From contig NZ_JOAX01000036.1 in the NCBI RefSeq assembly GCF_000720485.1, positions 1-62,316 on the forward strand: a stretch of 62,316 nt of DNA, read 5' to 3'. The position numbers and the translations under genes were made by a program. Positions 8,445 through 17,327 of this stretch are shown piece after piece (position 1 is the first letter of the stretch; each line of letters opens with the position of its first letter). This DNA is from Streptomyces ochraceiscleroticus. GTDB taxonomy: Bacteria; Actinomycetota; Actinomycetes; Streptomycetales; Streptomycetaceae. A model generated the notes under the pieces. The model did no database searches. It was not told where the DNA came from and saw nothing but the letters and a program-made list of their open reading frames with translations.

Positions 8445-9451
8445 GCGGAGTACGTACGGGCCCGGCGGCGGGTGGTCGGAGGCGAAGTGCCCGCCTGGCA
8501 GCCGCCGTTGCCGCGTTGCTCCTCGTCCTTCCTCCGGCCGGGACGGCCCGCGCCGCCGATGACGGCCGCCCCGCCGTCGAGCTGTCCCAGCGGCAGGCGG
8601 GCAAGGGCGGCTCGATCACCGTGACCGGCACCGGGTGGCGCCCCAAGGCGCTGCTCACCCTGCTGATCTGCGGCCAGAACATGATCGGCGGCACCAATGC
8701 CTGCGCCAACGCCGACGGCCGCGCCGTCACCACCGGCAAGGACGGCCGCTTCCGCATCGAACTGCCGGTCGCCGAGCCGCCGAAGCCGTGCCCGTGCGTC
8801 GTGCACGTCGCCACCGTGACCGGCCGGGCCGCGGCGGCGGACGCCCCGTTCACCGTCGCCGGGCACCCCGTGGCCCCGCTGCCCGAGCGGACCGGCGGCG
8901 GCACGCTGGCCGTACTGGCGCCCGCCCGGCTGCGCGGCAGCTCGTCCCTGCTGACCTGGTTCGGCGCGCCGCCGCAGCGGGAGCTGGTCCTCACGGTTGG
9001 CAACCTCGGCGCCGAGCCCGCCAAGAACCCGGTCTTCCAGGTCGGCACCCGGCACGGCGTCCTCGCCCCGCAGTGGGAGGACCAGCAGTGGCGGGGCACG
9101 CTTCAGGCCGGTAAGAAAGCGCAGGTCACGCTGCCCGTCGAGCTGGCCGCCGGCGCGCACGGCGACTACACGGTCGCCGTGAAGTACGGCGGCAGGGTAC
9201 TGGCCGAGCAGCCCTGGCAGGTCGGCCGGCCGTGGGGCGTGACGCTCTTCTGGATCCTGCTCTGCGTCGTGGTGCCGGCCGCGGTCTTCCGCATCGGCAT
9301 GGCGATCGTCGACAAGGTACGGCCGCGCGACCGCTCCCCCCAGGGCGGGTCGGGGGACGAAGCGCCGGCCGGCCTGCCCTGGTTCACCCCGGACACCGCA
9401 CCGTCCGTTACCGCACTCACCGAGCGACCGACGTCGAAAGGTTCCCTGTGA
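8441..9451 (+). CDS. Secreted membrane-anchored protein, beta-sandwich N-domain
   Basis: A 336-residue protein with a GTG start overlapping the previous stop by 4 bases. A signal peptide (Arg-rich, then a long hydrophobic core ending ARAADD) leads to a domain reminiscent of neocarzinostatin-like folds (GGSITVTGTGWRPKALLTLL with paired Cys, including PCPC). A second Ig-like region (LVLTVGNLGAEPAKNPVFQV) and one transmembrane helix near residue 275 (WGVTLFWILLCVVVPAAVF) follow. A short cytoplasmic tail ends the protein. No catalytic motif is visible. It is likely a structural or adaptor protein of the surface operon; the fold assignment is tentative. Confidence 0.72.
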   Translation: MSGVRTGPAAGGRRRSARLAAAVAALLLVLPPAGTARAADDGRPAVELSQRQAGKGGSITVTGTGWRPKALLTLLICGQNMIGGTNACANADGRAVTTGKDGRFRIELPVAEPPKPCPCVVHVATVTGRAAAADAPFTVAGHPVAPLPERTGGGTLAVLAPARLRGSSSLLTWFGAPPQRELVLTVGNLGAEPAKNPVFQVGTRHGVLAPQWEDQQWRGTLQAGKKAQVTLPVELAAGAHGDYTVAVKYGGRVLAEQPWQVGRPWGVTLFWILLCVVVPAAVFRIGMAIVDKVRPRDRSPQGGSGDEAPAGLPWFTPDTAPSVTALTERPTSKGSL

Positions 9452-10881
9452 TGAGGCAACGGAGGAGAGCGGCCGCGGCCGGGAGCGCGCTGATGCTCGC
9501 GGGCGCGGGCCTGGTGGCGGTGTCCGGCACCGCCGCGGCGGCCCCGGCCCCCGGCCCGGCGACCACCGTGTCGTACCTGACGGAGTGCATCCCGCCGCCG
9601 ATCTCCGGCATGGACCCGGTGCAGGGCACCACCAAGGTGGAGATCACCGCGCCCGCCACGGCGAAGGTGGGCGACACCGTCGAGGTGGTGTGGAAGACGG
9701 TCGGCGCCGCGTCGAAGAACCCGGACGTACTGGACCTGGGCAAGGACACGGTCAAGCCGACCGGCGTGCTCAAGGCGGGCGGCGCGCAGACCGGCGAGGT
9801 CCCGATGGAGGGCCCGCGGCAGAACCCGCCCATCCCGAAGAACAGCCCGATGCGACTGCCCGACATGAAGGGCAAACTCACGCTGGAGAAGCCGGGCGAG
9901 GTCACGCTGACGCCGGACGCGTACACGATCAACGTCAACAAGCCCGTCTCGACGGACACCAAGTGCGCGCCCAAGGGCGAGGTGAAGCCCGCGCTCACGA
10001 TCAAGGTGACGGACGGCAGCGGGTCGGACTCGGGCGGCACGTCCTCGTCGGGCGGATCCTCGGGCGGGCCGTCGTCGGGCGGGTCGTCCTCGTCCGGGGG
10101 CGCCTCGGGCGGTGACTCCGGCGGTACGGGCGGGAGTACGGCCGGCAGTACGGCCGGCAGCACGGGCGGTGGCTCCGGCGGGGGCAACGGCGACCCCGAC
10201 GGCACCGCGTACAAGGGCAAGGAGGTCCAGGTCCCCTACGCCTGCAAGACGCCCATCGGGGACAAGAAGGCCACCTCGCCGGTGCAGATCAACGGCACCA
10301 AGAAGGGCGGCGCCTTCGACCTCACCGTCAAGTTCCGCAAGTCCGTGATGGACAGCCCGGCCGACATTCCCAAGGACTCGGTCAAGCCGTCGATGGAGGT
10401 GAAGCTGGGCGGCGCGGACAAGGGGACGGTGCACGTCGAGGGCCCGACCAACAAGGAGCCGATCAAGTCCGGCGAACCCATCGAGATCCCCGACCTCAAG
10501 GGCACCTACAAGCCCGGCGCGAGCGGTAAGGCGACGCTCACGCCCGGTGTCCTGACGGTCAAGGCGATGGGGACCACCACGACCTGCACGCCCGAGAAGG
10601 ACCCGGGCGTCTCCCTGGAACTGGACACCAGCGCCCAGCCGGGCGGCGCGAGCGGGGGCACGTCCTCGGGCGGTTCCGCGGGCGGCGCTGCGACCGGCGG
10701 TAGTGGTGGTACCGGAGACAGCGGCGGTTCCGCGGGTGCCGCGGGCGGCTCCGGCGGGCTTGCCGACACCGGCGCAGCGGACCACGGCGGTCTGCAGGCG
10801 CTCGGTCTGATCGCCGGCACGGTGATCCTGCTCGGCGGTGCCGTCTTCACCTTCATGCCGCGCCGCTACCTGCGGCGCTGA
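9451..10881 (+). CDS. Secreted surface protein with two repeated domains and LADTG tail
   Basis: A 476-residue exported protein, last of the operon; its ATG shares one base with the previous stop. After the signal peptide come two copies of the Cys-bounded domain, at about residues 38-190 and 252-395. A Gly/Ser-rich linker of some 60 residues separates them. The second copy closely matches the domain of the LPQTG protein (CKTPIGDKKATSPVQI and KAMGTTTTCTP). A second Gly/Ser linker leads to LADTG at 437-441, a hydrophobic helix and RRYLRR. LAxTG is the motif favoured by class E sortases of actinobacteria. The last 29 bases overlap the 3' end of the convergent hydrolase gene. Confidence 0.85.
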   Translation: MRQRRRAAAAGSALMLAGAGLVAVSGTAAAAPAPGPATTVSYLTECIPPPISGMDPVQGTTKVEITAPATAKVGDTVEVVWKTVGAASKNPDVLDLGKDTVKPTGVLKAGGAQTGEVPMEGPRQNPPIPKNSPMRLPDMKGKLTLEKPGEVTLTPDAYTINVNKPVSTDTKCAPKGEVKPALTIKVTDGSGSDSGGTSSSGGSSGGPSSGGSSSSGGASGGDSGGTGGSTAGSTAGSTGGGSGGGNGDPDGTAYKGKEVQVPYACKTPIGDKKATSPVQINGTKKGGAFDLTVKFRKSVMDSPADIPKDSVKPSMEVKLGGADKGTVHVEGPTNKEPIKSGEPIEIPDLKGTYKPGASGKATLTPGVLTVKAMGTTTTCTPEKDPGVSLELDTSAQPGGASGGTSSGGSAGGAATGGSGGTGDSGGSAGAAGGSGGLADTGAADHGGLQALGLIAGTVILLGGAVFTFMPRRYLRR

Positions 10882-11962
10882 CCGGCCGGGGCGTCCGGTG
10901 AGCCGCGCCGGACGTACGGATCTCCGTTCCGTACGTCCTACGCGCGGTCGCCGGGCGTCCCACCCGCGCCATGAGCCAGGCCAGCACCCGGCGCTCGACC
11001 CCGGGCCGGGTGAGGGCCGTCATGCCGTGCCCCGTACCCGGTACGACCGACACCGTGGCCTGCGGCTCGGCCTTCGCCAGGCCCCGCGAGTGCGCCACCG
11101 GGACGAAGTCGTGCGCGAGATGCATCAGCAGCATCGGCATCCCGGGCCCGCCGGGCCGCTCCGGACCACCGGGCGCCCAGGTCCGCGCGGCCATGTCGTC
11201 CCAGACGGCGCGGCACTTCGCAGCGGCGACGAAGCCCGCGGAGGCCCCGGAGCCCGCGGAGGCCACGAAGGCCGGCGGAGCCGCGGAGGCCGCAGGAATC
11301 GTGGAGGCCAACAGGGCCGCAGGGGCCTCAGGGGCCGATGCCGCCTTCTTCGCCTTCGTCGGATCGCACCCCGCCAGCTTCTGCGCCTCGCGCCGCAGCC
11401 GGCGCTGGGCGGCCGAGGCACCGGAGCGCGCGCCCGCCCGCCAGGCCAGATACGGATCGGCCACCGGCGAGAGCGCGACCACCCCGGCCGGCCGCTCGGC
11501 CGTACCGGCGGTGTACTCCGCGGTGTTCGCCGCGATCTGCCCGCCCGCCGACGAGCCGAGCAGCACGACCCGCCGGGGATCGGCCCGGAAGCGGCCGGCC
11601 TGCGCGCGGATCCAGCGCAGCGCGGTGAGCGCGTCGGCGCGCTGCGCCTGCCAGTGCGCGTCGGTGTTGAGCCGGTAGTCCACGTCGAAGACGACGAACC
11701 CGCGGGCCGCCAGCTTCCGGGCCCAGCCGCTCCAGTCGGAGTCCTGCGCCCAGTACCCGCCGTGCAGGATCATCACCACCGGCCGGACGCCCGTACCGGC
11801 GCCCCGGTAGGCCCCGATGGTCTGCCGCTTCTGGGGACCGTAGGAGTACGTCCCCTTGAACGCGGCGTCCGGCACCGCGGCCGCCCGGCCCCCCTGCGGG
11901 ACCATCAGACACGCGGCAGCCAGCACCCCGCACAGCCCCGTCCACACCATTCCTCGCCGCAC
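10853..11962 (-). CDS. Secreted alpha/beta hydrolase (esterase/lipase-like)
   Basis: A 369-residue protein with a GTG start and a signal peptide (residues 1-29). It has the hormone-sensitive-lipase/carboxylesterase layout: HGGYW oxyanion motif at 67-71, nucleophile Ser138 in GSSAGG, an acid candidate in HLAHDFVP, and catalytic His in GTGHGM. The likely reaction is hydrolysis of a small ester outside the cell; the substrate is unknown. Between the Ser and the acid sits an Ala/Pro-rich stretch (about residues 208-250) unusual for the fold, encoded by short GC-rich microrepeats. Its 3' end overlaps the convergent surface operon by 29 bases. Confidence 0.85.
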   Translation of the reverse strand: MRRGMVWTGLCGVLAAACLMVPQGGRAAAVPDAAFKGTYSYGPQKRQTIGAYRGAGTGVRPVVMILHGGYWAQDSDWSGWARKLAARGFVVFDVDYRLNTDAHWQAQRADALTALRWIRAQAGRFRADPRRVVLLGSSAGGQIAANTAEYTAGTAERPAGVVALSPVADPYLAWRAGARSGASAAQRRLRREAQKLAGCDPTKAKKAASAPEAPAALLASTIPAASAAPPAFVASAGSGASAGFVAAAKCRAVWDDMAARTWAPGGPERPGGPGMPMLLMHLAHDFVPVAHSRGLAKAEPQATVSVVPGTGHGMTALTRPGVERRVLAWLMARVGRPATARRTYGTEIRTSGAAHRTPRPVSAAGSGAA

Positions 11963-12034
11963 ACCCGGATCGTTACCGCGGCCCGCTCGAGCTCTCCCGG
12001 ACGGGGCGGCGCGCCACTCGAACGGCCGCGCACG

Positions 12035-12070
12035 CGAAGGGCCCCGGCGCCGTAGCGCCGGGGCCCTTCG
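12035..12070 (-). terminator. Strong hairpin downstream of the POT transporter gene
   Basis: A 16-bp perfect stem (12035-12050 with 12055-12070) and a 4-base loop CGTA. It lies 35 bases past the transporter stop codon, before the hydrolase gene on the same strand. Confidence 0.75.
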
Positions 12071-12105
12071 TCCGCTCGTAGCAGCGGGTCAGTGCAGCGG
12101 GTCCG

Positions 12106-13632
12106 TCAGTGGATCTCGCCCATGAGGCCGCGGACCTTCTTGCGGTACATGTAGATCGCGAAGCCCGCGAGGACCGCGAGGACGGCCTCGACCAGGACCG
12201 CGCGCGAGCCGCTCATGTCGACACCGCCGATGGACAGCAGGCTGGTGACCGAGTCGCCCGCGGTGTTCGCGAGGAACCAGATGCCCATCATCTGGCTGGC
12301 GTACTTCAGCGGCGCCATCTTCGTGGTCAGCGACAGGCCGACGGGGGAGAGGCACAGCTCACCGATGGTCTGGATCAGGTAGATGCCCAGCACCCACATC
12401 GGGCTGACCTTCGCGCCGCCGGCCGCCATGGCCAGCGGCATCAGGAAGAAGAAGAACGAGACACCGATGAGGAACAGACCGGCGCAGAACTTCAGGATCG
12501 TGCTGGGCTCCTTGCCCTTCCGGTTCAGCCACAGCCAGAGCCAGGCGAAGACCGGGGCCAGCGCCATGACGAAGACCGGGTTCAGCGACTGGAACCAGGT
12601 GGACGGGAAGGAGATCCCCAGCAGCTGGCTGGAGGTCTTGGTGGTGCCGAACGCCTGGACCGTGGAACCGCCCTGGTCGTAGATCATCCAGAAGGCCGCG
12701 GCGGCGACGAAGAACCAGATGTACGCGGACACCTTGCTCTGGTCGTCGTTCGAGAGGTCCTTGTCCCGCTTGATGCGGAAGAGCACGGCGGCCGGGATGA
12801 TGATGCCCAGCACGGTCAGCGGGATCATCGCCCAGTTCAGGGTGAAGTGGCCGGTGAAGGTGACCACGCCGTAGAAGACCACGGCGATGATGAGCCAGGT
12901 GAGGCCCTTGCGCAGCCAGGAGTTGCGCTCCTCGACGGAGAGCGGGGTCGGGACCTTGTTGCTCTCCGGGCTCAGGTGCTTGGTGCCCCAGAGGAACTGG
13001 ATCAGACCGATGCCCATGCCGACGGCGGCGAGGGCGAAGCCCAGGTGCCAGCTGTGCTTCTCACCGACGGTGCCGATGATGAGCGGCGCGAGGAAGGCAC
13101 CGAGGTTGATGCCCATGTAGAAGATCGTGAAGCCGCCGTCACGCCGCGGGTCGTTCGGCCCGTCGTAGAGGTGGCCGACCATCGTGGAGATGTTGGCCTT
13201 CAGCAGACCGGAGCCGATCGCCACCAGAGCCAGACCGGCGAAGAAGAAGCCCTGGCCCGGGCCGGCCAGCGAGAGGTGGCCGAGCATGATGACCGCGGCC
13301 GCGATGGCCACCGTCTTGCGCGGGCCCCAGAGCCGGTCGGCGAGCCAGCCGCCGGGCATGGCCAGGAGGTAGACCATCGCCATGTAGATGGAGTAGATGG
13401 CCGTGGTGGTCGCGGCATTGAACCCGAGACCGCCCTCCGCGATGCCCTTGCCGTCCGGGCCGCCGGACAGCAAGTAGATCGTCAACAGGGCCCGCATGCC
13501 GTAGAAGCTGAAGCGCTCCCACATCTCGGTCATGAAGAGGGTGGCCAGTCCGCGGGGGTGGCCGAAGAAGGTCTTGCCGCTGCCGGCAGGGGTTCCCTGC
13601 CCAGCGGTGCCCTTCGTCAGGCTGGACGCCAT
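12106..13632 (-). CDS. POT/PTR-family proton-coupled di/tripeptide transporter
   Basis: A 508-residue membrane protein of the proton-dependent oligopeptide transporter family. The signature ExxERFxYYG motif appears as EMWERFSFYG near the N-terminus, and the GGWLADRLWGPRKTV loop between helices 2 and 3 is typical of the MFS fold. The family has 12-14 helices; the hydrophobic pattern here fits. The ATG at 13632 was chosen because AAGGA lies 8 bases upstream and the protein then begins in the usual short cytoplasmic tail; the frame is open 57 codons further. Expected role: uptake of small peptides. Two M19 dipeptidase-type genes lie a few kb away but are not co-transcribed. Confidence 0.93.
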   Translation of the reverse strand: MASSLTKGTAGQGTPAGSGKTFFGHPRGLATLFMTEMWERFSFYGMRALLTIYLLSGGPDGKGIAEGGLGFNAATTTAIYSIYMAMVYLLAMPGGWLADRLWGPRKTVAIAAAVIMLGHLSLAGPGQGFFFAGLALVAIGSGLLKANISTMVGHLYDGPNDPRRDGGFTIFYMGINLGAFLAPLIIGTVGEKHSWHLGFALAAVGMGIGLIQFLWGTKHLSPESNKVPTPLSVEERNSWLRKGLTWLIIAVVFYGVVTFTGHFTLNWAMIPLTVLGIIIPAAVLFRIKRDKDLSNDDQSKVSAYIWFFVAAAAFWMIYDQGGSTVQAFGTTKTSSQLLGISFPSTWFQSLNPVFVMALAPVFAWLWLWLNRKGKEPSTILKFCAGLFLIGVSFFFFLMPLAMAAGGAKVSPMWVLGIYLIQTIGELCLSPVGLSLTTKMAPLKYASQMMGIWFLANTAGDSVTSLLSIGGVDMSGSRAVLVEAVLAVLAGFAIYMYRKKVRGLMGEIH

Positions 13633-14073
13633 GGTCGATCCTTGAGTGATCGGGACGCGCAGGTGGGGCCGCGCGCCCGGGTCGGCTGACCGGCACCGGC
13701 GCAGTGCCGTCCGCCCGCCCACGCCCGGTAGGAGGGTGCGACACCACTGTGGAGAGAGGAATCGACAGGACGGCCGTACACCGGAATCCACGCCCCCGTT
13801 CATGCGCGATGGACCCGGTCTAGGAGGTCATTTGCCCGCGGGTCCGGTCGTGCCGGCCCCGCACACAACAGGGACCGTGACGCCATATGAGCGCCAAGGT
13901 CCCGGGTTGTACGACGGACGTTCCTGCCACTGTACGACGCGCGTAGCTAAGGTTGGACTCAGTGAGACAACGGTCACACCCGGCGCGGGGAACCGGGCGG
14001 GCGCTCCCACCGCCGCCGCCCGGGACCCCCGGAGGGGCATCGTGGCCGTGACCTGTCGGACTACCATCGGGCC
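13633..14073. promoter_or_regulatory. Divergent region between POT transporter and response regulator
   Basis: There is no credible gene in these 441 bases. They contain a direct repeat TGTACGACG (13908-13916 and 13931-13939, 23 bases apart) and, next to the response regulator, a TACCAT hexamer at 14062-14067 placed exactly 12 to 7 bases before the ATG, as in a leaderless promoter. The repeats could be a binding site for the adjacent response regulator; that is inference. Confidence 0.45.
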
Positions 14074-14754
<681 letters not shown>

Positions 14755-14794
14755 AGCCTCCCCAGGAACCACCACCCCCGCCCGGGAGGGCACC

Positions 14795-16081
14795 GTGCGC
14801 CGCCGACTGATCAACTCCACCCTCGCCGTGGTGCTCGTCGTGATCGCCGTCTTCGGCGTCTCGCTCGTCATCGTGGAGACCCGCACCATCCAGGCGGGGG
14901 CCCAGGAGAGCGTGGGGGCGGAGGCCGTGCGCCTGGTGGGCATGGTCGAGAGCCGGCTGAGCGGCGGCGAGAAGATCACCGCCGAGGTGCTCGCCGAGCA
15001 GATCACCACCGACCGGTACGCGCTGATCGAGGTCCCGGGCCACGCCCCCGTACAGATCGGCAGCCGGCCCTCCGGCGACGTCATCGCCTCCACCGTCCAC
15101 GGCGAGCAGGGCGAGACCGTCACCGTGCAGGAGCCGCGCTCCGCCGTCAGTGCCGAGATCGGTCGTACGCTGCTGATCATCCTGGCGGTCGCGGCGCTGG
15201 CCATCCTCGCCGCCGTGATCCTCGCGGTGCGGCAGGCCCGCCGGCTGACCGCCCCGCTCACCGACCTCGCCGAGACCGCCGAACGCCTCGGCTCCGGCGA
15301 CCCGCGGCCCCGGCACCGCCGGTACGGCGTGCACGAGCTGGACCGGGTCGCCGACGTGCTGGACGCCTCCGCCGAGCGGATCGCGCGGATGCTGACCGCC
15401 GAGCGCCGGCTGGCCGCCGACGCCTCCCACCAGCTCCGTACGCCGCTGACCGCGCTCTCCATGCGGCTGGAGGAGATCACGCTCACCGACGACCCGGAGA
15501 CGGTGAAGGAGGAGGCGACGATCGCGCTGGGGCAGGTGGACCGGCTCAGCGACGTCGTCCAGCGGCTGCTGACGAACTCCCGCGACCCGCGCTCCGGCTC
15601 CGCCGTCGCCTTCGACCTGGACGAGGTCGTCAAGCAGCAGATCGAGGAGTGGCGCCCGGCGTACCGCAGCGCGGGCCGGGCCATCGTCCGCTCGGGCAAG
15701 AAGAACCTGCGGGCGGTCGGGACGCCGGGCGCGGTCGCCCAGGTCCTCGCGACCCTGATCGAGAACTCACTGATGCACGGTGACGGCACGGTGGCGCTGC
15801 GTACGCGGGTCACCGGCAACCAGGCCGTCGTCGAGGTCACCGACGCGGGCCCCGGCGTACCGCCCGACCTGGGCTCCCGGGTCTTCGAGCGTACGGTGAG
15901 CGGCCGGAACTCCACGGGCCTGGGCCTCGCGGTCGCCAGGGACCTCGCCGAGGCGGACGGCGGCCGCCTGGAGCTGCTCCAGCAGGAGCCGCCGGTCTTC
16001 GCGCTCTTCCTCAGCCGGGAGTCCGAGCAGTACCGGCCGGACGGCGGGGACGAGCCGGAGAGTGCCACTGCCCCGCGCTGA
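14795..16081 (+). CDS. Membrane sensor histidine kinase
   Basis: A 428-residue kinase with a GTG start. Transmembrane helices lie at about 7-27 and 124-147 and enclose a roughly 95-residue extracytoplasmic sensor region. HAMP follows to about 200, then HisKA with phospho-acceptor His212 (DASHQLRTPLTALSMRLEE). The HATPase_c domain has N-box ENSLMHG, DAGPGVPPDLGSRVFER and GLGLAVARDLAE. It is the obvious partner of the upstream response regulator. The sensor region has no domain I recognise. The 3' end is 11 bases from the convergent GtrA gene. Confidence 0.94.
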   Translation: MRRRLINSTLAVVLVVIAVFGVSLVIVETRTIQAGAQESVGAEAVRLVGMVESRLSGGEKITAEVLAEQITTDRYALIEVPGHAPVQIGSRPSGDVIASTVHGEQGETVTVQEPRSAVSAEIGRTLLIILAVAALAILAAVILAVRQARRLTAPLTDLAETAERLGSGDPRPRHRRYGVHELDRVADVLDASAERIARMLTAERRLAADASHQLRTPLTALSMRLEEITLTDDPETVKEEATIALGQVDRLSDVVQRLLTNSRDPRSGSAVAFDLDEVVKQQIEEWRPAYRSAGRAIVRSGKKNLRAVGTPGAVAQVLATLIENSLMHGDGTVALRTRVTGNQAVVEVTDAGPGVPPDLGSRVFERTVSGRNSTGLGLAVARDLAEADGGRLELLQQEPPVFALFLSRESEQYRPDGGDEPESATAPR

Positions 16082-16092
16082 GCCGCCCGTCC

Positions 16093-16650
16093 CTACGCGC
16101 GGGGGCCGCGCCGGGAGGCGCCGGCCCGCGGCTCGGCGGACGCTCCGGAGCCGCTCAGGAAGCCCTCCGCGGCCTCCACTGCCTCCGCGGCCTCCTTCGC
16201 GTCCGTGCGCTCCTTGGCCGGCAGCGCCCGGAAGACCCAGGAGCGGTAGGACCAGAAGCGGAAGAGCGTGGCGATGCCGATGCCGAGGAACTTGAAGACG
16301 TTGTTCTGCAGCGGGGTGTTCCAGCCGCACCAGTACGTCGCGGCGTAGAGGATGCCGTTCTCGATCACCAGGCCGACCGCGCTGAAGAAGACGAAGAGCG
16401 CCAGTTCCTTGGTGCGGCCGCTCTTGTCGCGGTCCCGGTACGTGAAGTAGCGGAAGCCGACGTAGTTGAAGAGGATCGCGACGACCGTCGCGACGATCCC
16501 GGCCCGCACCACGGGCAGCTCCGTGGTGTGCCGCACGAGGTTGAAGACCACGAGGTTGACCAGCACACCGGCTCCGCCCACCGCGCCGAACTTCACGATC
16601 TCGCGGCCCAGCAGCTCCAGCCGCGAACGCAGCGGGCTCGGTCCAGACAT
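16093..16650 (-). CDS. GtrA-like membrane protein
   Basis: A 185-residue protein with four predicted helices in the GtrA pattern (KFGAVGGAGVLVNLVVFNLV, ATVVAILFNYVGFRYFTY, then two more) and a charged, Ala/Glu-rich tail. GtrA proteins are thought to move polyprenyl-linked sugars across the membrane or assist surface glycosylation. An equivalent gene lies near purE/purK in Mycobacterium tuberculosis (Rv3277), as here. The substrate is unknown. Confidence 0.88.
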   Translation of the reverse strand: MSGPSPLRSRLELLGREIVKFGAVGGAGVLVNLVVFNLVRHTTELPVVRAGIVATVVAILFNYVGFRYFTYRDRDKSGRTKELALFVFFSAVGLVIENGILYAATYWCGWNTPLQNNVFKFLGIGIATLFRFWSYRSWVFRALPAKERTDAKEAAEAVEAAEGFLSGSGASAEPRAGASRRGPRA

Positions 16651-16751
16651 ATTGGCGGTTCAGCTCCCCGTGAGGCGTCGTATCGGGCGGGCCGTGGTCG
16701 GCGGCCGGCCGCTCACTCATGCTAACCAGCGTGCTTGCGGGCCGCCGCGCG

Positions 16752-17189
16752 TCAGTCGGTCACGGTGATGCGGAAGGCGAGCCGCTCGCCGCCGCTGTCG
16801 GCGCGCTCGGTGCCGCACTGGAAGCAGCGGCGCAGCGCCAGCTCGGTCCGGCCGGCGCGGACGGCCTGGAACTCCAGGTAGCGGGTGCCGCCGGAGCCCG
16901 CGACCACCGGCTCGTCGGCCTCGTAGTGGCTGCCGGCCGGCTTGAGCACGTGCGGGTCGGGCGACGGGGGCGAAACGGTCCAGCGGTAGCCGGTGCTCGG
17001 GTTGTCGTCCAGCTCTATCGAGAAGCGCTCGCCGGGAGCGACGGATATGACGGTGTCCTGCGGGCCGTACACCTGCGGACCGGCGGTCAGCAGGGAGATC
17101 AGGGAGTACACCGTCACCAGTAGGGCCGCCACCGCGACCGCTATGCCGATCTTGCGGGACGGCGTCGATATGCCGTCGGTGGCGTCCAT
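16752..17189 (-). CDS. Membrane-anchored chagasin-like (I42) cysteine protease inhibitor
   Basis: A 145-residue protein. One N-terminal hydrophobic segment (residues about 14-35) serves as signal or anchor, followed by an inhibitor I42 domain. The first inhibitory loop is DDNPSTGYRW, matching the family's NPTTGY consensus; the second is GSGGTRYLEF, matching the GxGG loop. The third loop, usually RPW, is replaced by RCFQCGTER with two Cys. The start at 17189 follows GGGGGAGG, and the rest of the long open frame upstream is a shadow of purK. Predicted role: inhibition of papain-type proteases at the cell surface. Domain identity is good; activity is uncertain because of the altered third loop. 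Confidence 0.82.
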   Translation of the reverse strand: MDATDGISTPSRKIGIAVAVAALLVTVYSLISLLTAGPQVYGPQDTVISVAPGERFSIELDDNPSTGYRWTVSPPSPDPHVLKPAGSHYEADEPVVAGSGGTRYLEFQAVRAGRTELALRRCFQCGTERADSGGERLAFRITVTD

Positions 17190-17327
17190 GCGTCCTCCCC
17201 CGGGTCCGCGCGTCCGGACGAGCCTATCGCCCGATGGCAGCTCGCACAGAGGTACGGAACGCCCGGTTTCAGAGGATCGTCCAAGGGGTGGCCGGGACCG
17301 GTCGGTCGGAGCGGATACCCTGAAGGC

